In this document: piece after piece, positions 26,808-35,365 of the stretch
Layout of the letters: every line of letters begins with the position of its first letter
Position numbering within the stretch: the first letter of the stretch is position 1
DNA from: an uncultured Pelagibacteraceae bacterium
GTDB lineage: Bacteria; Pseudomonadota; Alphaproteobacteria; Pelagibacterales; Pelagibacteraceae
Reading direction: 5' to 3'
Assembly (NCBI GenBank): GCA_902537895.1
Contig: CACBCU010000002.1
Coordinates: 49,649-113,648, forward strand
Length of the DNA stretch: 64,000 bases
The notes under the pieces: generated by a model
What the model saw: only the letters and a program-made list of their open reading frames with translations
Told to the model about the DNA's origin: nothing
The model's database searches: none
Translations under genes and position numbers: made by a program

Positions 26808-27914
26808 ATGAACAACTATTTTGTAATATTGGCAGCTGGAAAAAGTAAGAGATTTGGTAAAAATTTTCTTAAACAATTTTACAAATACAAGAATAAGGAA
26901 ATTATAGATCATTCTGTAGAAAAATCATTAAAATCTAAATTGTTTAAAAAGATAATTATCGTATCAAACAACGCGAGATACCTTAAAAAAAAGAAATATC
27001 CAAAATTAATAACTATCATTAAGGGTGGTAAAGAGAGATCAGATTCTTCCCTAAATGCTCTAAAATTCATAAAGAAATACAACCCAAAAAATGTTTATAT
27101 TCATGACGCTGCAAGACCAAATTTTTCAATAAAATTACTTAAAAATATCTCAAAAAATTTAAAAAAGAATAAGGCTGTCGTTCCTATCGTAAATTCAAGA
27201 GACTCTATTAAATATAAAGTTAAAAATGAGGTGTTTAACTTAAACAGGAAAAATTCGTTACTAACACAAACACCACAAGCCTTTAATTTTAAGGAATTAT
27301 ATAAACTTGCAAAAAAAGAAAAATCTAAAATTAACGATGAAGCCACATTATTTTTAAATCAAAACTATAAAATAAAATTTATCCCAGGTGAAAATTCTAA
27401 CAATAAGATTACTTATTTAGATGATATAAAAACATCACAAACTTTCCATGGATTAGGATTTGATATTCATAGATTAGTCAAAAATAAAAAACTTTTTCTT
27501 GGAGGTGTAAAAATACCATTTCATTCAGGTTTAAAAGGGCATTCTGATGGTGATGTAATTCTACATGCAATTACTGATGCTATTTTAGGAGCATTAAGAA
27601 AAAAGGATATAGGTACATATTTTCCAAATTCTAAAAAATTCAAGAATATAAGATCACCAAAAATGTTAAGGCCAGTTGTAGAAAATCTTTATAAATCAAA
27701 TTTTTCTATAAATAATTTGGATATTAATTTGATTTGTGAACAACCTAAAGTATCAAAATATAGAACTAAAATAATTAATTCTATATCTAAACTTACAAAT
27801 TTAAAAAGAGATTTAATAAATCTTAAGGGTAAAACGGTAGAAAAATTAGGTCTAATAGGAAAAGAAAAGGCAATTGCTTGTGAAGTAATAATCTCAATCA
27901 CAAAATATGATTAA
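26808..27914 (+). CDS. ispDF: Bifunctional IspD/IspF enzyme
   Basis: A 368-residue fusion of two steps of the non-mevalonate isoprenoid pathway. Residues 1 to about 205 are the cytidylyltransferase IspD (VILAAGKSKRFGKNFLKQF, HDAARPNFS, VNSRDSIK, LTQTPQAFNF). From about 210 the IspF cyclase starts with GLGFDIHRL and contains GGVKIPFHSGLKGHSDGDVI and DIGTYFPN, including the D-x-H metal ligands. Fusion is normal in Alphaproteobacteria. dxr, earlier in the same pathway, is at 49665-50831. The gene overlaps pgpA by 8 bases. Confidence 0.96.
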   Translation: MNNYFVILAAGKSKRFGKNFLKQFYKYKNKEIIDHSVEKSLKSKLFKKIIIVSNNARYLKKKKYPKLITIIKGGKERSDSSLNALKFIKKYNPKNVYIHDAARPNFSIKLLKNISKNLKKNKAVVPIVNSRDSIKYKVKNEVFNLNRKNSLLTQTPQAFNFKELYKLAKKEKSKINDEATLFLNQNYKIKFIPGENSNNKITYLDDIKTSQTFHGLGFDIHRLVKNKKLFLGGVKIPFHSGLKGHSDGDVILHAITDAILGALRKKDIGTYFPNSKKFKNIRSPKMLRPVVENLYKSNFSINNLDINLICEQPKVSKYRTKIINSISKLTNLKRDLINLKGKTVEKLGLIGKEKAIACEVIISITKYD

Positions 27915-28413
27915 AAATATTAATACCTATTTTGTTACAATGTTTGGAATAGGAAGAATTCCAAAAATTCCTGGAACTTTTGGTTCTTTAGCAACAGTGA
28001 TCTTATTATATATTTTTTTCCACATATTGAATTTGTCTCCAATTATAATATTTTTGTTTCTAATAATTGTCCTTTTTTTTTCTTTTATAGCAGTCGCGAT
28101 ACATATTAGTGATAATACAAACAAAGATCCAAAAGAGATTGTTATTGATGAATTTATTGGTCAATCTATACCTGTATATATGTATGAGATTTCTCATGGG
28201 ACAGAAAAATCTTCTGATGAAGCAGTTATTTTTTATGGTGCTTGTTTTATTTTATTTAGATTTTTTGACATAGTAAAACCATTTCCTGTAAATTTTTTTG
28301 ATAAAAAATTTAAAAATAGTTTTGGTGTAATAATGGATGATATTTGTGCAGGTTTTTATGTTGTTTTATCATTAATTTGTTTTATGATTTTTAAAAGTTA
28401 TTTTATCCAATGA
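27907..28413 (+). CDS. pgpA: Phosphatidylglycerophosphatase A
   Basis: A 168-residue membrane enzyme that dephosphorylates phosphatidylglycerophosphate to phosphatidylglycerol. Family stretches are GIGRIPKIPGTFGSLATV near the N-terminus, DPKEIVIDEFIGQ in the middle, and FRFFDIVKPFPVNFFD then GVIMDDICAG, which carry conserved acidic residues. Three or four hydrophobic segments. It overlaps ispDF by 8 bases and pncC by 4 bases. Confidence 0.93.
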   Translation: MIKNINTYFVTMFGIGRIPKIPGTFGSLATVILLYIFFHILNLSPIIIFLFLIIVLFFSFIAVAIHISDNTNKDPKEIVIDEFIGQSIPVYMYEISHGTEKSSDEAVIFYGACFILFRFFDIVKPFPVNFFDKKFKNSFGVIMDDICAGFYVVLSLICFMIFKSYFIQ

Positions 28414-28871
28414 AAACTTTAATAAAACTACTGACTAAAAAAAAACTCAAAATTTCATTTGCAGAATCATGTACAGGAGGATTATTAGCCAGCACTATTG
28501 CTTCAGTTAGTGGTGCTTCAAAAATTTTTAATTTAGGTCTAATCACCTATTCTAACCAAGCAAAAATTAAGATTTTAAAAGTAAATAAGAATATTATTAA
28601 AAATTATGGTGCTGTAAGTCATGAATGCTGTTCAGCAATGGTTAAAAATTTATCTAAAATATCTAAAGCTAACATCAATGTTTCAATAACTGGTATTGCA
28701 GGACCAAAAGGTGGCACTAAAGAAAAACCTGTTGGTCTAGTTTATATTGGAGTTAAAAAAGGTAATAAAATACAAGTAAATAAATGCCTATTTAAAGCTA
28801 AAAACAGATCTTCAATACAAAAAGCTACGGTTAGAAAAGCATTAAATTTAATTCTAAGAGCTGCCAAATAG
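28410..28871 (+). CDS. pncC: Nicotinamide-nucleotide amidase (CinA C-terminal family)
   Basis: A 153-residue stand-alone CinA C-terminal domain protein. It carries ISFAESCTGGLLASTIASV with the catalytic serine/lysine region, and VSITGIAGPKGGTKEKPVGLVYIG. It turns nicotinamide mononucleotide into nicotinic acid mononucleotide, recycling pyridine nucleotide. The start overlaps pgpA by 4 bases. Its last 18 bases overlap the end of the convergent ratA-like gene. Confidence 0.92.
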   Translation: MKTLIKLLTKKKLKISFAESCTGGLLASTIASVSGASKIFNLGLITYSNQAKIKILKVNKNIIKNYGAVSHECCSAMVKNLSKISKANINVSITGIAGPKGGTKEKPVGLVYIGVKKGNKIQVNKCLFKAKNRSSIQKATVRKALNLILRAAK

Positions 28872-29306
28872 CTCTTCTGCTCTCTTCTGGAATGCATCAG
28901 CTATTTTCTCTAACCCAAATTGAAATGAAACAACCATCAATGAATTTAAAAATTTATTTTTAATTTCAAAATCAATATCAAAAGTAATTTCTGTAATTCC
29001 ATTTTTTTTATCAGTAAATGTCCAATTATTTGACAAATGATTTAAAGGACCCTCAATATTTTTGACAAATATTGTATCTTTATTTTTATCAAAGACCACA
29101 TCACTTTTATAAGTATCTTTAAATGGTCCTTTTCCAATAGTTAAGTCTGCTATTATTTTTGTTAAATCACCTTCATTTTTGTTTTCATAAACTTTAGCAT
29201 CAAAACAAAAAGGAACAAACTCTGGATATTTTTCAATATCTAAAACTAGTTTGATTAAGTCCTCTTTTTTACATTCAATTAATCGCTTAACTGAAGCTTT
29301 AGGCAT
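28854..29306 (-). CDS. COQ10/RatA-like START-domain protein
   Basis: A 150-residue SRPBCC (START-like) protein of the COQ10 family, beginning [34 protein letters not shown], a pattern shared by ubiquinone-binding Coq10 proteins and E. coli RatA. In Alphaproteobacteria with this context (after lipA) a role as a ubiquinone-binding chaperone for respiration is more likely than a ribosome-association toxin, but the sequence cannot decide. Its ATG overlaps the lipA stop by one base. Confidence 0.88.
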   Translation of the reverse strand: MPKASVKRLIECKKEDLIKLVLDIEKYPEFVPFCFDAKVYENKNEGDLTKIIADLTIGKGPFKDTYKSDVVFDKNKDTIFVKNIEGPLNHLSNNWTFTDKKNGITEITFDIDFEIKNKFLNSLMVVSFQFGLEKIADAFQKRAEELFGSS

Positions 29307-30238
29307 TAATGGCTATTAATTCTATTTTGTTTGAGTTTAGCAAAATCTTCATCAGCATGATAAGAAGATCTTGTTAATGGCGATGATGAAACTAAAAGAA
29401 ATCCTTTTGATTTTGCAATTAATTCTAATTCTTTAAATTCATCTGGGTGGTAATATCTTTCAAGAGGATGATGTTTTACAGAGGGTTGTAGATATTGACC
29501 AATAGTAATAAAGTCTACATTCGCAGATCTCAAATCATCCATAACTTGAATTATTTCATCATGTTCCTCGCCTAACCCAACCATAATTCCTGACTTGGTA
29601 AAAATTTTTTTATTATCTTTCTTGGCATTCTTGAGAAGTTCAAGTGATGCAAAATATCTAGCTCCTGGTCTAACTCTTAAATAAAGTCTTGGAACTGTTT
29701 CTATGTTATGATTGAATACATCTAAATTAGCCTCAAGTAACTTTTTATAAGAGTCACCTTTTCTGAGAAAATCTGGAGTGAGCACTTCAATTGTGGTATT
29801 TGGATTTTTCTTTCTTGTAGTATCAACTACTTTTTTAAAGTGGTTTGAACCACCATCCGGAAGATCATCCCTATCAACTGATGTGATAACGACGTGTCTT
29901 AAATTAAGTTTTTTAACCGCATTAGCAATCTTAATGTCTTCATAAGGATCAAGTTTTTCGGGCTTACCAGTTTTAACATCACAAAATGCACATGCTCTTG
30001 TACATGTGTCACCCATAATCATAAAAGTAGCATGCCTTTTACTCCAACACTCTGTTATATTTGGACAGTTAGCTTCTTGGCAAACAGTAACAAGATTACT
30101 TTTGTTTACGACTGTTTTGGTTATAAAAAACTCTTTACTGTTAACTAGTTTAGATCTTATCCATTCCGGTTTTTTTTTTATCGGATTTATAGGATTTTTT
30201 ACTTTTTCAGGGTGCCTCGGTTTAGTTTTTTGTGTCAT
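29306..30238 (-). CDS. lipA: Lipoyl synthase
   Basis: A 310-residue radical SAM enzyme that inserts two sulfurs into protein-bound octanoyl groups. Both cluster motifs are complete: auxiliary C53, C58 and C64 ([13 protein letters not shown]) and radical SAM C79, C83 and C86 (CTRACAFC). The C-terminal SSYHADE serine, also an auxiliary cluster ligand, is present. It overlaps ftsB by 17 bases. The pdhABC-lpd genes that often separate ftsB from lipA in this class are not here. Confidence 0.97.
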   Translation of the reverse strand: MTQKTKPRHPEKVKNPINPIKKKPEWIRSKLVNSKEFFITKTVVNKSNLVTVCQEANCPNITECWSKRHATFMIMGDTCTRACAFCDVKTGKPEKLDPYEDIKIANAVKKLNLRHVVITSVDRDDLPDGGSNHFKKVVDTTRKKNPNTTIEVLTPDFLRKGDSYKKLLEANLDVFNHNIETVPRLYLRVRPGARYFASLELLKNAKKDNKKIFTKSGIMVGLGEEHDEIIQVMDDLRSANVDFITIGQYLQPSVKHHPLERYYHPDEFKELELIAKSKGFLLVSSSPLTRSSYHADEDFAKLKQNRINSH

Positions 30239-30527
30239 TTTTTATTATATAAATTTTCTCATTTTCTTTTCCAAATAAAAGTCTTTCTCTAATCAATGTT
30301 TCAATATAATCAAGATCTAGATTGTCACTTAACAATGAATTTTTAAAATCCAAGTCTTTAATTTTATTGATTATTATAGCTTCCTCCATTTTCAACTCCT
30401 CTAAATACTGCTTTTTATCAAAATAAGATATTAATCCTCTTTGACCTGATAAAAGATTGAAAAAAAAGTATATAATTAAAAAAGTTGATACTAATAAGAA
30501 GTAATTTTTTTTTAATTTTTTTAGCAT
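30222..30527 (-). CDS. ftsB: FtsB/DivIC-family septum formation initiator
   Basis: A 101-residue bitopic membrane protein: one membrane helix (about residues 8-26, [19 protein letters not shown]), then a predicted coiled coil ([22 protein letters not shown]) and the family end [25 protein letters not shown]. It joins FtsL and FtsQ in the division complex. Its position directly after eno is a widespread conserved pairing; the ATG shares one base with the eno stop. Confidence 0.9.
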   Translation of the reverse strand: MLKKLKKNYFLLVSTFLIIYFFFNLLSGQRGLISYFDKKQYLEELKMEEAIIINKIKDLDFKNSLLSDNLDLDYIETLIRERLLFGKENEKIYIIKNDTKN

Positions 30528-31783
30528 TAATGAATCTTATTCATTATTGCTTTATTTCCAAGTTCTTCTTCTATTCGAATTAACTGATTATATTTAGCTA
30601 CTCTTTCTGATCTAGCTAATGACCCTGTTTTAATTTGGTTCGAGTTTGTCCCAACAGCTAAATCTGCAATAAATGTATCTTCACTATCCCCTGATCTATG
30701 AGAAATAATAGTCTTAAAACCTATAATTTGAGCAAATTTAATTACCTCTAAAGTTTCAGAAACTGTTCCAATCTGGTTTAGCTTAATCAAAATTGCATTG
30801 GAGGAAACATTTAAAAAACCTTTTTTAAGTCTTTCTAAGTTCGTAACATAAAGATCATCACCTACTATTTGAGTTTTTTTAAGAGTTTTCATTAGTTTAT
30901 TCCATGAAATCCAATCATTCTCAGCAAATGGGTCTTCGATTGATTTAATTTTATATTTTTCAATAATCTTTTTATATTCTTTAATTGATTTATCCACTGA
31001 GATAAAACTTTTTGAATGAATAGAATATTTATTTTTTTTAAAAAGTTCATTTGCTGCTACATCTAAACAAATAGAAACATCCTTACCGTTAACAAATCCA
31101 GACATTTTAATAGCAGAAACTATTAAATCTAAGGCCTGATTGTTATTATTTATCATCGGTGCAAAACCACCTTCGTCACCAACAGATGTAGATAACCCAT
31201 TTTTTTTAATCAATTTCTGAAGATTTTTAATCACTACAAAACATATTCTCATTGCATCAGAAAAACTTTTTGCTCTATCTGGTCTAATCATGAACTCTTG
31301 AATTCTAAGACCATTATTTGCATGAGCGCCACCATTAATTATATTCATCATTGGGTAAGGTAATTTAAAATTTTTTTTTATAAGAAATGTTTTATATAAA
31401 GGTATTTTTTTTTCTTTTGCTGAAAGTTTTTTTGCTGCAATTGAAACAGCTAAAATAGAATTAGCTCCTAGTTTTTTTTTTTGCTTTGTTCCATCTAAAT
31501 TAATCATTATAGCATCAATTTTTTCTTGGCTATGTATATTTTGACCTTTTAAGTTTTTTGAAATTTTTGTATTGATTAAATTAACGGCATTTAGAACACT
31601 CTTACCTAAATATTTTTTATTATTACTGTCTCTTTTTTCAAAGGCTTCAAAAGTTCCTGTAGAGGCACCTGATGGACAAATAGCTTTTGCACTATTATTT
31701 TTAGTAAAAACTTCAGCTTCTACAGTTGGGTTTCCCCTACTGTCAAAAACTTGACGACCTTTTACTTTAATAATTTTGCTCAC
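30527..31783 (-). CDS. eno: Enolase
   Basis: A 418-residue glycolytic enzyme interconverting 2-phosphoglycerate and phosphoenolpyruvate. Visible signatures include GRQVFDSRGNPTVEAEV, PSGASTGTFEA, the acid pair in SIEDPFAENDW, and LIKLNQIGTVSETLEV with SHRSGDSEDTFIADLAV. Full length within a few residues. Placed between kdsA and ftsB, each overlapping by one base. It supplies the phosphoenolpyruvate that the adjacent KdsA consumes. Confidence 0.97.
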   Translation of the reverse strand: MSKIIKVKGRQVFDSRGNPTVEAEVFTKNNSAKAICPSGASTGTFEAFEKRDSNNKKYLGKSVLNAVNLINTKISKNLKGQNIHSQEKIDAIMINLDGTKQKKKLGANSILAVSIAAKKLSAKEKKIPLYKTFLIKKNFKLPYPMMNIINGGAHANNGLRIQEFMIRPDRAKSFSDAMRICFVVIKNLQKLIKKNGLSTSVGDEGGFAPMINNNNQALDLIVSAIKMSGFVNGKDVSICLDVAANELFKKNKYSIHSKSFISVDKSIKEYKKIIEKYKIKSIEDPFAENDWISWNKLMKTLKKTQIVGDDLYVTNLERLKKGFLNVSSNAILIKLNQIGTVSETLEVIKFAQIIGFKTIISHRSGDSEDTFIADLAVGTNSNQIKTGSLARSERVAKYNQLIRIEEELGNKAIMNKIH

Positions 31784-32607
31784 TAATTTTTTATTAAATT
31801 ATCTATCTCTGTTAATTGTTTTAATAAGTTTTCTAACTTATTTAATGGTAGCATATTTGGACCATCTGAAGGAGCATTATCTGGATCTTGATGTGTTTCA
31901 ATAAATAAACCAGCTACACCCACTGCTACAGCAGCTCTTGATAAATGTTCTACAAATTCTCTTTGACCTCCACTTTTTTCACCAAGACCTCCAGGTTGTT
32001 GAACTGAGTGAGTAGCATCAAAAATCACTGGATAGCCGTTCTTAGCCATTATTGGTATTGATCTCATATCTGAAACCAAAGTATTATAACCAAAACTTGC
32101 TCCTCTTTCAGTTACTAAAATGTTATTATTCCCTGAGTCTGAAATTTTTTTTGTTACATTAATCATATCCCATGGTGCTAAGAATTGTCCCTTTTTAACA
32201 TTAATTATTTTATTTGTTTTCGCGGCAGCAACCAACAAATCTGTTTGTCTACATAGAAAGGCAGGAATTTGTAAGATGTCCACATGTTTTGCAACAACTG
32301 AACATTGATCAATATTATGTACATCGGTTAATATTGGTACGTTTAAATCTTTTTTAATTTTATCAAAAATTGGTAATGAGGCATCCAAACCAATACCTCT
32401 TTTTCCTTTTAAACTTGTTCTGTTGGCTTTATCAAATGAAGTTTTGTAAATAAAACCAAGGTTAAATTTACTTGTAATTTCCTTAATTTTCCCCACCATA
32501 TCCAGTGCGTGTTGTTCTGACTCAAGTTGACAAGGACCAGATATGAGACAAATTTTATTTTTATTTGAGATTTCTATTTTTCCACAATTAACTTTAATGT
32601 TACTCAT
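31783..32607 (-). CDS. kdsA: 3-deoxy-8-phosphooctulonate synthase (Kdo-8-phosphate synthase)
   Basis: A 274-residue enzyme that condenses phosphoenolpyruvate with arabinose-5-phosphate to start Kdo synthesis for the lipopolysaccharide core. Motifs: SGPCQLES, FDKANRTSLKGKRG, TDVHNIDQC, LCRQTDLL and FDATHSVQQPGG. The gene overlaps pyrG by 4 bases. pyrG makes the CTP that activates Kdo, so the pair is functionally coherent. It also shows this organism makes a Kdo-containing outer membrane lipid, in line with the lpx genes at 42741-46417. Confidence 0.97.
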   Translation of the reverse strand: MSNIKVNCGKIEISNKNKICLISGPCQLESEQHALDMVGKIKEITSKFNLGFIYKTSFDKANRTSLKGKRGIGLDASLPIFDKIKKDLNVPILTDVHNIDQCSVVAKHVDILQIPAFLCRQTDLLVAAAKTNKIINVKKGQFLAPWDMINVTKKISDSGNNNILVTERGASFGYNTLVSDMRSIPIMAKNGYPVIFDATHSVQQPGGLGEKSGGQREFVEHLSRAAVAVGVAGLFIETHQDPDNAPSDGPNMLPLNKLENLLKQLTEIDNLIKN

Positions 32608-34220
32608 TTATGATTTTTGGCTGCCTTGATAAAAGAAGAGAATAATGGATGAGGTGATAAAGGTCTAGATTTAAATTCAGGATGAAATTGAACTCCGATA
32701 AACCATGGATGATTATTAAGCTCAATAATTTCAGGTAATTTACCATCTGGAGATAATCCTGAAAAAATCAAACCTTTTTTCTCAAATTTTTCTCTAAAAT
32801 TAATGTTGACTTCGTATCTATGTCGATGTCTCTCTTTAATTAAGCTTTTACCATAAATGCTTTTTATTAATGAATGGTCTTTTAATTTAGCATCATAGGA
32901 TCCAAGTCTCATCGTACCACCCAAATTTTTATCTGTACCTTTTATTATTTTTCCATCTTTATTCCACTCATTAATCAATCCTATTACAGGTAATCCATTT
33001 TTATCAAATTCACTTGATGTGGCTCTTTTTAAATTAAGTTTATTTCTCGCAAATTCTATTATTGCCATTTGCATTCCATAACAAATACCTAAAAAAGGTA
33101 TGTTGTTTTTTCTAGCAAACTTAATAGCTTCAATTTTACCTTTTGTCCCTCTTTTGCCGAAACCGCCAGGAATTAAAATACCTGATATATTTTTTAATTT
33201 AGATTTAATTTCACTTATTTTAAGCTGTTCAGAGTCTATTCTTACTAGGTTCACTTTTACTTTGTTATCTAAACCCCCATGAGTTAAAGCTTCATCAAGT
33301 GATTTATATGCATCTTTTAGATCGACATATTTTCCAATTATAGCAATATTTACTTGTTTTTTTGTATTTAAAATAATCTTAGTGATCTTTTTCCAAGGGC
33401 TTAAGCTGACAGATTTTTTTGATTTTAATTTGAAGTAATCTAATACTCTTTTGTCTAATTTTTCTTTAAAAAAACTAATTGGTGCTTCATAAATTGTTCT
33501 AACATCAACTGTTTCAATTACATTATTAATATGAACATTACAAAATAATGATATTTTTTTTCTATGTTCTAAAGGTATAGACCTATCTGATCTACAGATA
33601 ATAATATCTGGTTGAATTCCAATACTTCTTAATTCTTTAACCGAATGTTGTGTTGGTTTTGTTTTAATTTCATCTGAAGACTTCAAATATGGCACTAATG
33701 TTAAATGGATAAATAATGCATTTTTTTTTCCAATATCATTAGCAAATTGTCTTATAGCTTCAACAAAAGGTAAACTTTCAATATCACCTACTATTCCACC
33801 AATTTCGCAAATAATGAAGTCTTCCTTAGAGGAATCATTTTTTATAAATTCTTTTATACGGTCTGTGATATGAGGTATTACTTGAACCGTCTTACCAAGA
33901 TACTTTCCTTTACGCTCTTTCTTAAGGACATCATTATATATTTTACCAGTTGTAATGTTGTCAGATTTCTTTGCTGATACTTGAGAAAATCTTTCATAAT
34001 GTCCTAAATCTAAATCGGTCTCAGCACCATCATCTGTTACGAAAACTTCACCATGTTGAAACGGACTCATTGTTCCAGGATCAACATTTAAGTAGGGATC
34101 TAATTTTCTTAGTCTCACTTTATATCCTCTTGATTGAAGAAGATATGCTAGTGATGCTGATGATAATCCTTTACCTAAAGATGAGACCACGCCGCCAGTG
34201 ACAAAAATAAATCGCGCCAT
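32604..34220 (-). CDS. pyrG: CTP synthase
   Basis: A 538-residue enzyme making CTP from UTP. The synthetase domain starts FIFVTGGVVSSLGKGLSSASLAYLLQ and contains KLDPYLNVDPGTMSPFQHGEVFV. The glutaminase domain (from about 285) has the nucleophile in GICYGMQMA and the histidine-glutamate pair in GVQFHPEFKSRP. Full length. secG lies 40 bases upstream on the same strand. Confidence 0.98.
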   Translation of the reverse strand: MARFIFVTGGVVSSLGKGLSSASLAYLLQSRGYKVRLRKLDPYLNVDPGTMSPFQHGEVFVTDDGAETDLDLGHYERFSQVSAKKSDNITTGKIYNDVLKKERKGKYLGKTVQVIPHITDRIKEFIKNDSSKEDFIICEIGGIVGDIESLPFVEAIRQFANDIGKKNALFIHLTLVPYLKSSDEIKTKPTQHSVKELRSIGIQPDIIICRSDRSIPLEHRKKISLFCNVHINNVIETVDVRTIYEAPISFFKEKLDKRVLDYFKLKSKKSVSLSPWKKITKIILNTKKQVNIAIIGKYVDLKDAYKSLDEALTHGGLDNKVKVNLVRIDSEQLKISEIKSKLKNISGILIPGGFGKRGTKGKIEAIKFARKNNIPFLGICYGMQMAIIEFARNKLNLKRATSSEFDKNGLPVIGLINEWNKDGKIIKGTDKNLGGTMRLGSYDAKLKDHSLIKSIYGKSLIKERHRHRYEVNINFREKFEKKGLIFSGLSPDGKLPEIIELNNHPWFIGVQFHPEFKSRPLSPHPLFSSFIKAAKNHK

Positions 34221-34260
34221 GGAATTATCTTATAGCGAATAAAAAAGAAAATGAAAAGTA

Positions 34261-34563
34261 CTAATTATTATTTTCAGGAATAGATGGTGTATCTTCAGTT
34301 TTTTCCTTAACCGTATCTAAAACTGAGCTCGTAGGTGTTAGTTCACCTCTAGAAACAATGGTCAAAGCAAGACTGCATATTATGAATAAAGTTGCAATTA
34401 CAGCTGTAGCTTTTGTCATGAAATTTCCTGCTGTTCTTGAAAACATGTAAGACTCTTGAGAAACACCGATGCCCAATGCTCCTCCCTCAGATTTTTGCAT
34501 TAAAACTAAAATAACCAAAATAAATGCAAAAATGATGTTTAAAATTAGCAGTATATTTTCCAT
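34261..34563 (-). CDS. secG: Preprotein translocase subunit SecG
   Basis: A 100-residue protein with two membrane helices (about 2-20 and 52-72) and, between them, VLMQKSEGGALGIGVSQES, the conserved SecG cytoplasmic loop. It helps SecYE-SecA move proteins across the inner membrane. A threonine/proline-rich tail follows. It starts 5 bases after the tpiA stop; tpiA-secG-pyrG is a common conserved series. Confidence 0.94.
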   Translation of the reverse strand: MENILLILNIIFAFILVILVLMQKSEGGALGIGVSQESYMFSRTAGNFMTKATAVIATLFIICSLALTIVSRGELTPTSSVLDTVKEKTEDTPSIPENNN

Positions 34564-34568
34564 GCAGG

Positions 34569-35309
34569 TTAATTATACGTTTTTTTCACTATATCAATAA
34601 AATTTTTAGCGTTTTGTGATGCACCACCAATTAAAAAACCATTTAAGCCTTCTATATTTTTTAAATTGTTTATATTGCTGGTATTTACTGAACCACCATA
34701 GAGGATTTGTGGTGATTTCTTTTTAAACTTGTTTTTTATAAATTTAACAATTTGATTTAGTTCTGAAGGCTTAAGAATTTTACCTGTGCCAATTGACCAA
34801 ACAGGTTCGTAAGCTATAAAAAGATTTGTTTTTATTTTAATTTTATCTAATCCATATTTGATTTGCTTGGACAAAACCGATTTTGTTTTGCCACTCCTCT
34901 TTTCTTTTAGAGTTTCCCCAATACAGAGTATGACTTTGAGTTTTGCATTAATTGCACTTTTAATTTTTTGATTAATAAGTTTATCTGTCTCTCCTTTATT
35001 CCTATTTTCTGAATGGCCAATAATTACATAATTTGCACCTATATTTTTTATCATTTTGGGATTTATAAAACCTGTATGTGCTCCGTATTCTAAACTTTCG
35101 TGACAATTTTGTGCACCAATATCTATTAAACAATTTTGAAATTTTTTATAGAAAGAACTTAATAGGGTATAGGGAGGACAATATATTAATCGTCCTTTCT
35201 TAATTTCTTTAGATTTTGAAAATTTAATTACCTTATCTAATGTATTTAATGAGTTTTTATTTCCATACATTTTCCAATTAGCTACAAAATACATATATTT
35301 ATTTGTCAT
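34569..35309 (-). CDS. tpiA: Triose-phosphate isomerase
   Basis: A 246-residue TIM barrel. The catalytic lysine lies in ANWKMYGN (K13), the histidine in VIIGHSENR (near 96) and the glutamate in AYEPVWSIGTG (near 165). The common GHSERR reads GHSENR. It heads the long minus-strand unit tpiA-secG-pyrG-kdsA-eno-ftsB-lipA and is divergent from the ppiD-like gene across 56 bases. Confidence 0.97.
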   Translation of the reverse strand: MTNKYMYFVANWKMYGNKNSLNTLDKVIKFSKSKEIKKGRLIYCPPYTLLSSFYKKFQNCLIDIGAQNCHESLEYGAHTGFINPKMIKNIGANYVIIGHSENRNKGETDKLINQKIKSAINAKLKVILCIGETLKEKRSGKTKSVLSKQIKYGLDKIKIKTNLFIAYEPVWSIGTGKILKPSELNQIVKFIKNKFKKKSPQILYGGSVNTSNINNLKNIEGLNGFLIGGASQNAKNFIDIVKKTYN

Positions 35310-35365
35310 ATGGTAAAATTTAATCTATAGGTTTGTTTTTTACAGATCAATAAATTTATAAAGTA

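Noticed and set aside
28021..28090. T-rich stretch in pgpA as a terminator
   Set aside because: It encodes membrane helices and has no stem before it.
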